Assembly (NCBI GenBank): GCA_916048095.2
Contig: OU696586.1
Coordinates: 461,668 to 525,667 of the forward strand
Reading direction: 5' to 3'
Source of the DNA: Sacculina carcini
Lineage: Eukaryota > Arthropoda > Thecostraca > Sacculinidae
Length of the DNA: 64,000 bases
Shown: positions 50,154-60,701 of the stretch, piece after piece
Numbering within the stretch: the stretch's first letter is position 1
How the letters are laid out: the number at the start of each line of letters is the position of its first letter
Notes under the pieces: model-generated
What the model was told of the DNA's origin: nothing
What the model saw: the letters and a program-made list of their open reading frames with translations, nothing else
Databases searched by the model: none
Program-made: the position numbers and the translations under genes

Positions 50154-51423
50154 TAGTGGTTGCCGCGTGCGATAAACGATAATTATCGCTGAGGTCAAAT
50201 CTTTCATAGTGAAGTTTTCTAAAATTATCGCTCATTCACTTATCGCTAGTCCCAACAAAATAAGGAAGGATAAACGATAAGATCAAAAGACTTTTGTAAG
50301 AATAAAAAAGTGTGCACGGCGGCAATAGTCACAACAGCCCGTCTGACGTTTCCAGACCAGTTCAAGCTGAGAGAATATATAGTGTAGAGAATAGAAGGAT
50401 CAACACTGGCTTGCAAGTGAATCCTGAAAAACCTCATATGAGAGCTACCAAGTGTGTGTGTAGCTGGCCAATTACATTATTTTTCCCAGCTGCAGTGCGC
50501 CAGTCTCGCTGGAGTTCTCGAGTTAGGGGTGTGTGTGCTGCTTTTTCCAATGCGCCTTGACCCACCCCAACCATGTACTTTCATGTTGAAGCATGTGATC
50601 CCTGCCCTTGAAGAAGACATCAAGGAGAAGTTCATCAGGGAGATCGTCACCTCCATCAAATCCACACCTGACAGTGGCGGAACCAGAGTGCAATTTTGGG
50701 AAACGCTCAAATAACTTTGGGGGACTGAAATTTGGGGGCGATCATTCGTGTACATGCATAATTATGCAACGTCTTTGCCACAATATTTATATCAATAAAT
50801 TCTGCAGAAAACATTCTCTTGATCTCCTTTAGTGAACCTCTTGGTTATAAGGATTTGATAGAATTTTTTGGGGTGGTTTAGGCCCCCTGATCCCCCTCTG
50901 GATCCGCCAGTCACACCTGACCCTCTCCCTCCAGCACCAGCAGGTGGACACCTGGGGCAGGAGCAAGGTGGCAGAGGTGAAACCTGGGCAATTCCCCAGC
51001 ATGTACAGGGAGAAGTGGATCTCGCAGATCATCTGTTCTTCTTCACCAAAGGAAACATGCGGCTCCTGGATGCTGTCATGAAGAAGGGAGTCTGAGTGAG
51101 AGGTCTTGTCTTGAAGAGGGACTGAGTCTGAGTCAGAGAGACTAATGTGGAATATAACTTGTAGGCCATAGACTGGTTCCAGTGACACTTTTTTGTCTAG
51201 TCTATTTTCACTGTGGAAAAATAGTTTGTTTCTTTAGATATTTCAATTAAAAACAGGTACTTATCCTTTATCGCTTTTGTTATCGCAAGTTGACATTTTT
51301 TATCGCTATCGTTTTATCGTTCATTGCTTATCGCAGGTTGGGTTTTGAATTTTTTTTATCTTTTATGGTTTATCGCAGGCTGGGGAAAACATTATCGTTT
51401 GATCGTTATGGCAGAAACCACTG
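50154..51423. mobile_element. Large non-autonomous hAT-like element, copy 2
   Basis: This is the paralogue of 35048-36542, with flanks GTATTTAA and GTATTTGA. It lacks the Tigger-like MITE but keeps the nested hAT MITE at 50672-50912. GCGATAA/TTATCGC words cluster at both ends. Confidence 0.78.
50672..50912. mobile_element. hAT-like MITE, family 2, copy 2 (nested)
   Basis: This is the paralogue of 35787-36028, with perfect ACACCTGA duplications at 50664-50671 and 50913-50920. Confidence 0.92.
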
Positions 51424-51431
51424 GTATTTGA

Positions 51432-54013
51432 CTGACAAGACACTCTCATTGTTGGAGCCATTCGAACACTTGGCAGCGATGGAATCAGTCATGTCCGGGT
51501 CATTGCCCTCGCCTCGTGAAAACACGGAGAACAGGGTGGTCAAGTGCAGCGTTCTTGTATTACACCGCGTGCAAAGCAGAAAAGCATGTACAATGATCCA
51601 CACACACAATCACCAGCAGTCGTATAAAACCATACGCTCAGCACTGCTTGAGCAAGCCATGCTCAAATATAGTCTTATATAGTTATATTTGCATAAAATA
51701 TTATACTATCAATCAAGCGATGTAGTAGAGCAGATAATTAGAGGACAGGAAGAGAAGAGAGGTAGAGAATAAGAAATGAGAACAGATAGCAAGCGTAAGG
51801 AAGCGGTGACGCACCTAACAACATCCACTGTCATGAACAACACTATTGGAGTGGCTTAAAGCTACAACTTATGAGACCACTACGCGAAGCAGAGGAACTT
51901 GATGGACAAAAGTTAATCACACGCTCAAAGAAGAAAACTCACGATATATACCATATACACACGTATACACACGTATACACACGTACACACATGACGTCAG
52001 GATGAGAAACAGTACTGTAATATCAATTGAGTGTTTTTGTTCCTCCATAATTCACAGTCTCACACGAAAACGATGATGAGCGAGCCAAAATCAGTCAGCA
52101 AATATAAATACTACAAAATGATCAGCACACACAAACAAACATACTGACCGAAAACACAGCATAAAATTTCTGCCAAAACATGTGATATGTAGCCATGGTG
52201 AGCCTCTCAAAATGCAACCAATATACAAAACATTAGAAACTCGTAGCCACACACACACACACAAGCTTGTATCAATTGAATTTCGTCGAATTGAGGCATG
52301 CTGGCTTGCACAACGAACTCACGCTGGCCAAAACACATGGAAAAGGAACAGTACGGGTACACAGGGACAGCACACTGCACAAATACACAACAGGCGACAC
52401 AAATGACCGCTGTTTCAATGTGTGCGTGTTGGGACGGAATGTCAAATAAACAGCATATTCACACTGTACATACACACAAACGCAAGTCGACACAACGAAA
52501 ATGTTCATAGAAAACACACACAAACACGGATAAAGCCACAAAAGCGGGCGTGACACGAGGACATACACTGTAATCGGTCTTTCGATAATGCACATTCACA
52601 ATGCATGCATACAGCTACGTGCGTGTGTTTGTGTACGTGATCAAACAAATATGAGTAGGCCACCTGCAATACACACACACGCGCACACAATATACAATAT
52701 TGCATGAGATGGGCTGGTAGATCCTGGGGGTAATATATCCCCGACAAACTGGCTAGGAGGTATATGCCATTATACGTCCAATAATTCTGCTGAGTTCAGT
52801 TCATTGGGTATATTATCATCCAAAACAGCATAGCAAAAACGACAATACACGAGAAATGTAAAAATTATAATAACATACTATTCGATGAATTCTTCTCATC
52901 GAAGTATTTGTGTTGTAATTCAATAGACACAAAATAGTTGAGGGTCTCATGCAATTGACCAACTGAGTCAACTTTGAACACTAATACCCCCCGAGCCTCG
53001 ACACAAATATACGCCCCTGGAGCAGGATATGGAGAAGCACATTCTATTCAGCTGATCACATTGTCAAACAGAACAGAAAATCAATGGAAATTTGAGGTGT
53101 AGACGAAGATAGACCGTTCAGTGGTTCTCAAACTATCACTGACACACACTACGTGAAACACTGAACAATGAATTCTTGCAGCAAAGCAGTGTAAAAATTG
53201 CACCCTGCAACTAGCAAAATACTGTCAGCACGAGCATGGACAACATTTGCTGCACAATACTAGACAATGTTCAATTCCAGTTTGAAAATAATCAAACACA
53301 CACACACATACACACGAACTTAACAGTGATGCTGTGTGTATACATGCCTTGTATGTCTGTGTGTCTGCCTGTGTGTGTGTATGTGTCAGAGAGTGGTGTA
53401 TACCGTGAATTATTGCTCAACAAGAATAATGCCACACTGTCACACAAGCCAGCCACGTGCTAACGATGCAACTATATCATCACACACACATGCACGATGT
53501 GATGAAACCTGAATTCCAAGAGATGAACCAATGACTGATGCAAAAAGAACACATGCAGAGAAAACAGTGACAACTGAAACGCAGAATAATCAACACACAT
53601 GTGATATTTGCTTGATAATGTTAACTACCGTATTTGTCAGTGAAGGCACCCAGATGTGTTTGACAGCGTGTCACAATGAGCACGTGCGTGCCGACACAAT
53701 CTAGCCACGATAATGACAATGATACTGCACCACAATGAAGAGTAGGTCGTGGACGACTATAACTAGCTGATACTTGTGTACTGTAATTTCATCATATCAT
53801 ATCATATCACCACGTGAATGCGTGATCGTAGCAAGCACACACCGCTCCCCTGATACTCACTGAATCACACTGAAAAACGACCAAATCACCAGTCAAATCG
53901 ACTTGTACTCTTGTTTATCTGTGTGTCTCATCTGGTCTTGCTCAAATGTGTGATCACGTGTTGCTCGTCTCACCTGCACTGCACTGCACGTGACGGAGTG
54001 AGTGAGAGCAGCC
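51432..54013. other. 3' flank of delta-catenin
   Basis: No gene is supported. It contains the empty LINE site at about 52337-52352, a diverged hAT-like element at about 52707-53020, and short GT/CA tracts. It is collinear with copy 1. Confidence 0.6.
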
Positions 54014-56629
54014 TCACACCCACGAGTCGCCGGCAGCGGCGGTGCTAGAGGGAGGCGAGGTGGTCGTGTTGTCACGCAGCGACCACACATGAGCCGCCGG
54101 CACTGACTCGCTCATGCCATGCTGTTGTTGTTGTTGTTGTTGTCGTTTTCTGTCGCGATTCACCTGTGCATACACCGGCTCACTGCCCTGCTGCTGATAT
54201 AACCCTGGCTCGAACACGTGTTGCTGCTGGTACTGTTGTCTGTGCTGGGGCAGTTGATGTGACATCAAGTGTTGCTGCTGCTGATTGAGGTGCGCGTAGT
54301 CGGCCGTCGAGTACCCGCCCCGCGGCATCGTGCGGTCCTCGAAGCGCGTGCCTCCCTGGCTGGCCATGGGCCGGTTCAGTGTGCTGTTAACACTGCCTCC
54401 TGCGCTGCTACCAGGCACGGCACCGCCTCGCCCCGCAACCACACACTTGCTGACAAAGTCGGCCTCGCGGTAGCCGGCCTTCTTGTAGGAGTCGCGCAGC
54501 TCCTGGTGCATCCACATGGAGAAGAGCAGTTGTCCGGCGAACTTGACCACGCGCTGGCTGTATCTTCCACGCTGTCGAGTGAGCGCCAGCAGTCGCCGCA
54601 CGCCGTCCAGCTCGAACAACGACCGACAAAACTCGGCCGACTTGCGCACCACCTCGTTGAGCGTGGCCAGAACTGCAGCTATGGTGTCGTCAGAACACGC
54701 CGCCACTGACACGGCCGTCGCATCATGCGAGTCAGCAATGGAGTCGCCCGGACCAGGCAGTTTCTGCACGAGGTCGCGCATGGCATATTTACCGATCAGT
54801 TCCTTGTTTCGCTGGTCGATGGCCAGGTTGCGCAGCGCAGTCGCCACGGCACACACCACGCGGTCGGCCTCCATGCGCAGCAGCTCGACCAGGATCGGCA
54901 GGCCCTTCTCCTTGCGCACGGTGGCGCGAATATCGACGCTCGGCTGCCAGTAGCAAGCGGCCAGGTTCTGCAGCGCGCCGGCCGCCGCCTCCAGTGTCTC
55001 GGGGTTGGAGCAGTCGGACAACAGTTTCAAGTAGGGCTGCACAATATCAGACTGCCACAGCAAGTGCATGCCTCCGCCGACGCCTCCGTTCACCGCACCA
55101 CCGCCAGCCGTCGCCGCCGCGTGAGCCTCGTCGCGCTGCTTGCGACCGCCGAAACAGCCGGCCGCATGCTGCTGCACGCCGCCGGACGCGACGGCGCGGT
55201 TCTGCTGCGGCACGCTCGTCCACTGACGCTGGTCGTAGTCGGGGTCATCGACCTCCTGGCAGCGGTAGGACAAGTTGCGCAGTACACACACGCAGTTCTC
55301 CACGCACTTGTTGTCAATGTTGGCCTTGCCGATGGCTGAGCGCACGACGAGAAGCAGCGCATCGACCAGTCCCTCGCACTCGCGCAGTCGTCGCCGCGCG
55401 TACTCGCCGGCAGAGCTGACGTTACGCAGCACGCCGGTCGCGTTGCGGAACACGGTGGACCAGAAGACGTCGGTGGTGACTGCCGCCGCTGCCGAGGCGG
55501 CCGGCGCTACACCGCCACCTCGCGTCCAGCCCGAGTGCGGGATGACGACGTAGTTAACGAGCACGACGAGCGCGTCGTCGATGATCGGCTGCTTGAGTTG
55601 CTCGCACGACGACAAGTTCCACAGCACGCCCGTGCCCAGCTCCTTGACCTCGTTCTCGGGCGTACGTCGCAACAGGCGCACCAACGCAGGCACTCCGCCG
55701 CCCGCGTGAATCGCCCGCTTGTTCTCGTCGTTCTGTCGGCCATATGACAGGTTGCGCAGGGCACCGCACGCGTTCCGGTGCACCTCGGGAATGTCGTGCG
55801 ACAGCAGTGCGACCAGCGGAGGAATACCGCCCAGCGCTCGTGTCTTCTGTTTCATCGGGTCGTCCATATAGCACAAATGCTGCAAGTAGGCGGCCGCGTT
55901 GGCCTTGACCACGTTGTTGGCGTTGCTGAGGAAGTTGATGACCTCGTGCAGGTCGGGGTCGCGGAACTGCAGCGTGTCATGCTGCTGCTGCTGCGGACTG
56001 AGGTCCTGCTCGCGCACCACGTCGCGAATCACCTCGTCAAAGACGGCACGCGGCGCCGCACTGCCGCCCGACTGACGTGACAGGCGCGACATGGGCCGAC
56101 CGACGGCCTGATCGTCCAAATAACCGGCCGTAGCTCGTCGCTGACTGCCGTACGGCGACTCTTCCAGCACGACTGCGCCGCGGCCCGGCACCAGCGTCGA
56201 GTCGAGCTCGTCGTATCCCGAGCGTGGCAGATGTGTCGAGTGATGGCCGCCACTGTCGCTGACATCGCCCACACCCGGCTGGTAGGCGTAGTCGTCACCG
56301 CTCGACGCATACACCGCCGCGCCGCCGTTGCTCACGTGCTGCGACGAGTCCCAGCCAAGACCGCCATTGATCTCCTGCGGCGGCAGAGGCGGGGCGAGGT
56401 GGTGTTGCACGTGCGAGTACAGTTTGGTGACGGTGGTCACCTGCTGCGTGGTGGTTGACGAGTGTTTGCGAGTTACAGCGACGGCCGCTCCGTTGCTGCC
56501 ACGCTGGACGTCCTGGTCGCTGGCTGCCAAGTTGAGCCGCTCAATACGCTGCTTGATGGTGGTCGCATTGTCTCCACTAACACCAACACCGCTGCCACCG
56601 CACGAGTCCACAGTGTCTGCTGTAGGCAT
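54014..56629 (-). CDS. Delta-catenin / p120-catenin family protein
   Basis: The product is 871 aa from a single uninterrupted frame. An in-frame TGA eight codons upstream supports the ATG at 56629. Family role: an armadillo-repeat protein binding the cadherin juxtamembrane tail, stabilising adherens junctions and modulating Rho GTPases. Layout: a Ser/Gly-rich N-terminal region (1-215), armadillo repeats (about 220-740) starting RDPDLHEVINFL and including KANAAAYLQHLC, GALRNLSYG and LGTGVLWNLSSC, and long Gly/Ala-rich inserts at about 373-388 and 479-520. The Gln-rich tail ends in DSWV, the PDZ ligand shared by vertebrate delta-catenin, ARVCF and p0071. The sequence just upstream (TGTGTCAG/AGGTG) could be an acceptor for a 5' UTR intron. 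The coding part is strikingly intronless and GC-rich. Its last about 103 codons are duplicated at 39905-40213. Confidence 0.93.
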   Translation of the reverse strand: MPTADTVDSCGGSGVGVSGDNATTIKQRIERLNLAASDQDVQRGSNGAAVAVTRKHSSTTTQQVTTVTKLYSHVQHHLAPPLPPQEINGGLGWDSSQHVSNGGAAVYASSGDDYAYQPGVGDVSDSGGHHSTHLPRSGYDELDSTLVPGRGAVVLEESPYGSQRRATAGYLDDQAVGRPMSRLSRQSGGSAAPRAVFDEVIRDVVREQDLSPQQQQHDTLQFRDPDLHEVINFLSNANNVVKANAAAYLQHLCYMDDPMKQKTRALGGIPPLVALLSHDIPEVHRNACGALRNLSYGRQNDENKRAIHAGGGVPALVRLLRRTPENEVKELGTGVLWNLSSCEQLKQPIIDDALVVLVNYVVIPHSGWTRGGGVAPAASAAAAVTTDVFWSTVFRNATGVLRNVSSAGEYARRRLRECEGLVDALLLVVRSAIGKANIDNKCVENCVCVLRNLSYRCQEVDDPDYDQRQWTSVPQQNRAVASGGVQQHAAGCFGGRKQRDEAHAAATAGGGAVNGGVGGGMHLLWQSDIVQPYLKLLSDCSNPETLEAAAGALQNLAACYWQPSVDIRATVRKEKGLPILVELLRMEADRVVCAVATALRNLAIDQRNKELIGKYAMRDLVQKLPGPGDSIADSHDATAVSVAACSDDTIAAVLATLNEVVRKSAEFCRSLFELDGVRRLLALTRQRGRYSQRVVKFAGQLLFSMWMHQELRDSYKKAGYREADFVSKCVVAGRGGAVPGSSAGGSVNSTLNRPMASQGGTRFEDRTMPRGGYSTADYAHLNQQQQHLMSHQLPQHRQQYQQQHVFEPGLYQQQGSEPVYAQVNRDRKRQQQQQQQHGMSESVPAAHVWSLRDNTTTSPPSSTAAAGDSWV

Positions 56630-58301
56630 CGTGCCGCGTCTAACCCATCACCTCTGACACACACACACATGCCAATATGAGGGCCAATGATTAACTTGTG
56701 TAAGCAACCCGTTCAAGCAATTTCACGTAATTTAACCCGGGAATATTCAATATTCATGAAAAAATCACCCCGATATCATAAAACCAGTCCTCCACACACA
56801 AACATGTACGAATATGCACAGCGCACATTATACATATACGCAGCATGAGACAAAATTCACAAGTGGAAGAGCCTGAATACAGATGAAGACGCAACGTGTG
56901 AGGAAAAATGGGAGTAAATTTACCTTTAGCCTTTAGCTAAAGGTAGAAAAATGGGAGTAAACATACGGTATAGTAAATAAAAATATTTCTAAGCAACAAT
57001 AATTGGAAATTCAGTTTCCTCGAGTACACTAACGAAATACAACGCAAAATTCACCAAACAAACACTAGTCCTAATGTGGAATAGCGACAAATGATGGATG
57101 AAAATGATAGCATTTGGATCAATCAACAATCAACATATATTTGTAGAGCGCACATATCAACACATGCGCGAATGAAGTAAAACAAATAGCAAATAGTCAG
57201 CAAAGAGTAAATAAACACCGTAACAAGAATAAGCAGACAGGCGGCAAACACAAGTATACATACACACACACATAAAATTCACTTACGTACACATATACAC
57301 GTATACATACATACCCATATTCAAAACATATACAAACACACATAAACACATATACCTATGTACAAACATACATCCATACATACACCCATATATACATACA
57401 TAGACACACACATACACATATACATACATATACCTACACACGCCACACACATCTATGACAACATAAAACAGACACACACACACATCCACAGATAGGCACA
57501 TGCACTTATACGAGCACAATATCGGAAACAAATCGGCATATCACAATAAGCATACAAACAAAATCTGAACAAAGATTGCAAGGGGAACTGCCAGCGTAAG
57601 CCGGTAATCACAAAAGCGCAGTCAAACAATCGGGAAACCAGACTGCCATATTCTCAGTACATCCTATATTATACAGAAAAATAACTGGGGAAACCCCTGC
57701 ATTGATGTAGCCAAATATGGCCACCATCGAAGCACTGGAGAGCCGAGAGAGATGGTCCTCTCATAAAAAATATCACGACAAAAGATATTTGAGACACATA
57801 AATTAAGTAAAGATGAACTCACCTCAGAAAACCTATATATAACGCACGTCACAACACAACAAAATTAACCCAGCATCGCATTAAATACCGAAAGACGAAA
57901 GTGGTGAGGCAGCCAATTTTGCCCCTTAGTTACCAGCATTAGGATCCTAGTAGATTCAAACCAATTTCATTTTCTTACAAAAAAACTAAATTAATTATAT
58001 ATTTGTGCTTTGACACGCTAAAAATGAAAATGGTTCAATAAAAAACATGTAACGTATTTCTGATTAACAATACTACCAATACGTCACTATGGTTGTATGA
58101 ATTCGAGTTGTTGCTGATGAAAAAGATGCTGGATGCCATGGGCGTAGATCCTGGGGTTATATATACTCCCGATAAATTAGCCGGGGTCGTCCCTGCGTTT
58201 AGGGGATAAAGTAGAAGGCCTAAACACTTTGTGACATTTGTTTACATTATCCCCCTTGCCCCCCCCCCCCCCCCCTCTGACGTCACCCCCCTCTGACGTC
58301 A
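56630..58301. other. 5' flank of delta-catenin, non-genic
   Basis: It is AT-rich with an ACATA/CATACA-rich tract at about 57250-57500. A small inverted word ACCTTTAGC...GCTAAAGGT lies at 56923-56944. A hAT-like left end (GGGCGTAGATCCTGGGG) lies at about 58140. A 17-base C run and a repeated CCCCCTCTGACGTCAC word lie at 58261-58303. No gene is seen. Confidence 0.5.
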
Positions 58302-59083
58302 CACTTAACCTAACTTTTTTAACCTAACTTTTATTCTTTTTTTTTTAACCTAAACTAACTTCTTTTTTTAACCTAACTTTTTTTTTTTAACCTAACTTTT
58401 TTTTTTTAACCTAACCTAACTTTTTTTTTTTTTTTAACCTAACTTTTTTTTTTTAACCTAACTTTTTTTTTTAACCTAACCTAACTTTTTTTAGTTTTTT
58501 AACCTAACCTAACTTTTTTTCTTTCTTATTCTTCCTTTCTTATTATATTTATTCTATGCCCAACCTAACTTTTTTTCTTTCTTATTCTTCCTTTCTTATT
58601 ATATTTATTCTTTATTCTATGCCTAACCTAACTTCTTTGTGTATACCTAACCTAACTTCTTTGTGTGTATACCTAACCTAACTTTTTTTTTTTCTTTATT
58701 CCATTCCTAACCCGACCCAACCCAACTTTTAGTTTTATTTCTTATTCTTCCTTTGTTATTATATTTATTCTTTATTCTATGCCCAACCTAACTTTTTTTA
58801 TTTCTTATTCTTCCTTTCTTATTATATTTATTCTTTATTCTATGCCTAGCCTAACTATTTTTCTTTATTCTATTCCTAACCCGACCCAACCCAACTTTTA
58901 GTTTTATTTCTTATTCTTCCTTTCTTATTATATTTATTCTTTATTCTATACCCAACCTAACTTTTTTCCTTTATTCTATACCTAACCTAACCCAACCCGA
59001 CCTAACTTTTATTTTTAATATTTATTATATACCTAACTCAACCCAACCTAACCCAACCTAACCTAACCCAACCTAACTTTATG
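58302..59083. repeat. Telomere-like AACCT/T-tract satellite
   Basis: AACCTAAC units (complement of TTAGG) alternate with runs of 6-15 T at 58304-58515. They then grade into a longer repeat containing TTTCTTATTCTTCCTTTCTT and TATTATATTTATTC (copies at about 58518, 58573, 58738, 58797 and 58906). The block ends with purer AACCT/AACCC runs at 58979-59077. TTAGG is the telomere repeat of most arthropods. The degeneracy and internal position argue for an interstitial telomere-like satellite. Confidence 0.85.
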
Positions 59084-59099
59084 TGTTTTAAATATACAT

Positions 59100-59160
59100 A
59101 CCTGATGGGTTTCGAACCGAGGTCCTCGCAGAGTTCGACCACAGCAGCGTTTTACGGGGA
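59100..59160 (-). other. tRNA-like / SINE-like B-box patch
   Basis: On the minus strand, GGTTCGAAACCC (+ strand 59108-59119) matches the RNA polymerase III B box GGTTCGANNCC. It is preceded by GAACTCTGCGAGGACCTC, reminiscent of a tRNA anticodon and variable region. The A box is poor and no cloverleaf closes, so it is at best a tRNA-derived SINE remnant. Confidence 0.3.
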
Positions 59161-59385
59161 ATGTATAATAGGACTGAATATTTTTTTTTTTGTCTTTAAA
59201 AGCCATTTTACGTCACATTTGTATTTAATAATTATTTCGCGTCACATTTGTTTGCGTCACGATATATTGGGATCGATGTTTGGCAGAGACGTGAATATAA
59301 TAATTTTCAATCATACTTGAAATATATATATAAAACGGTTTGACTAAATCGGTCGCAAAGACAATGCACAATATTCATGTTGTAT

Positions 59386-60189
59386 TCAAACACGTTGAAG
59401 TTCTTGATAGTAAAATGTCCCGGTAATCAAATTTCCATCATCATCACACAGCTTATACATGGGAATTGATCGACGTTTGTATATGGAATCAATTTTGAAC
59501 GTTTCGTTGCTAAATGTCTGTCGATATCCTTTTTCAAATAGAGTTTTCGGAATAAACATTCGCACATGATCGCCTACACGAAGCTTTGGTGTTTGCTTTT
59601 TGCGCGACAATGTGTTGACCAAGTGTTGATTTGATAAAGTTACAGCGCGAGGTGCCATACCGATTGATCTATGTACAGTGCTGTTATACAAATTCACCAA
59701 TTGAGGTAGATTTTTGACAAAGTGTTTTGTGTCGTTTTCGGTCATAAACTTGTGTATCAGCGAGAGCAGAGTACGGAAAAATCGTTCAATTATCCATGCC
59801 TTCCGTATGATTGTAGATGTCGTATAATGATATATGTTGTGCTCTTTCATTACACGTTGAAATTCTCGCCCTGTGAATTCACCACCATGGTCGCTCATTA
59901 TTTGCATCGGTGTGCAATTGTTGGTGAGAATATGGTTCATTGCTTTGGCCACGGCAGGTCCCCGTTTACTATGTAATGCACGCACATATGCCTGTCTGCT
60001 AAACACGTCAATTGCACCCAACAAATAACGTACTTGTGTGTTATGCCCACGTAGACGTGAAACATCGCACAAATCAACTTGCCATGTATCATTTAGTCCA
60101 GTGGAGGTGTATGCATTGCGCACAAATCGTTTACGTACTGGACGATGGAGTTGTTTGGTTCTTTGCGACCAAATCAGCTTACTATCCAT
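59386..60189 (-). CDS. Polinton retroviral-like DDE integrase
   Basis: The product is 267 aa. The rve-type catalytic core has Asp39 (TWQVDLCDV), Asp100 (IMSDHGGEF) and Glu135 (WIIERFFRTL), the DDE triad that joins element DNA ends to chromosomal DNA. The C-terminus (YKLCDDDGNLITGTFYYQEL) is the usual Polinton integrase end. The frame starts just before the conserved HRPVRKRF segment, so most of the N-terminal region normally present is missing from this ORF. A different frame just upstream reads integrase-like but is closed by consecutive TAG and TAA codons. Its first 16 bp overlap the end of the preceding gene. The catalytic core looks intact. Confidence 0.92.
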   Translation of the reverse strand: MDSKLIWSQRTKQLHRPVRKRFVRNAYTSTGLNDTWQVDLCDVSRLRGHNTQVRYLLGAIDVFSRQAYVRALHSKRGPAVAKAMNHILTNNCTPMQIMSDHGGEFTGREFQRVMKEHNIYHYTTSTIIRKAWIIERFFRTLLSLIHKFMTENDTKHFVKNLPQLVNLYNSTVHRSIGMAPRAVTLSNQHLVNTLSRKKQTPKLRVGDHVRMFIPKTLFEKGYRQTFSNETFKIDSIYKRRSIPMYKLCDDDGNLITGTFYYQELQRV

Positions 60190-60701
60190 TTGCGCGGGAT
60201 ATTTGCCGATCGTTGATCAACTGTCGAAACTCGCTGCCCGTGAATATTCGGAGCAACTTCTCGCGGTAAATTCAAGGACTCAATCAGTTGTCGCAGCTGT
60301 GCCCACCCTGTTGGCTCAGGAACACTTTTACGACGTCGAACGATATAGTTTACCACATCGACAATATTGCTCCGAGGAATTTGTGCGTGGTTGAGATAAA
60401 TGATACCGGTGTTGTTGTCCCATCTCAGCACATTACTCAATTGGGAAAGCACGAATTGTGCGTGTTTTTTATAGCTGGATGGTACAAGTTGGAGCCATTT
60501 ATCAGTCTCTACAGACGGAGCAGGAGCGGTGGCCTGTTCAGGGCGCCAGGCGTTCATGTACTCGATCCGTTTCGCTTCGGCATTCCCTGTAGACTTGTTA
60601 AGAATTTGTTCTAGAGAGGGTGTGGGTGTGGCTATGGTTCGACCTTGCATTTCATCATATGTGGCTTGCGATATGAGAACCATTCGTTGGAAGGCGCTCA
60701 T
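60174..60701 (-). CDS. Polinton-associated protein of unknown role
   Basis: The product is 175 aa. The N-terminal 80 residues are variable and Thr/Pro/Ala-rich. The conserved part runs from LVPSSYKKHAQFVLSQL through VVNYIVRRRK to PTGWAQLRQLIESLNLP, a pattern I associate with a protein that recurs beside integrases in metazoan Maverick/adintovirus elements. I do not know its function; a virion or nucleoprotein role is possible. Its start codon overlaps the preceding stop as TAATG, suggesting coupled expression from one transcript. No signal peptide or membrane segment is seen. Confidence 0.65.
   Translation of the reverse strand: MSAFQRMVLISQATYDEMQGRTIATPTPSLEQILNKSTGNAEAKRIEYMNAWRPEQATAPAPSVETDKWLQLVPSSYKKHAQFVLSQLSNVLRWDNNTGIIYLNHAQIPRSNIVDVVNYIVRRRKSVPEPTGWAQLRQLIESLNLPREVAPNIHGQRVSTVDQRSANIPRKWIVS

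Larger units (their letters stand above)
40296..54325. repeat. Segmental duplication, copy 2
   Basis: This is the direct-orientation paralogue of 27714-40213. It is longer mainly because of the LINE at 40700-42990 and small insertions at 46254-46416 and 47214-47247. It ends where the intact delta-catenin gene continues, so copy 2 keeps the original junction with that gene. Confidence 0.95.

Noticed and set aside
54269-56657. Plus-strand frames across the delta-catenin gene (up to 204 codons)
   Set aside because: These are antisense shadows of a GC-rich coding region; the minus-strand frame carries the armadillo repeats.
58302-59083. A true chromosome end
   Set aside because: The array is degenerate, interrupted by T-runs and flanked on both sides by ordinary sequence and an element.
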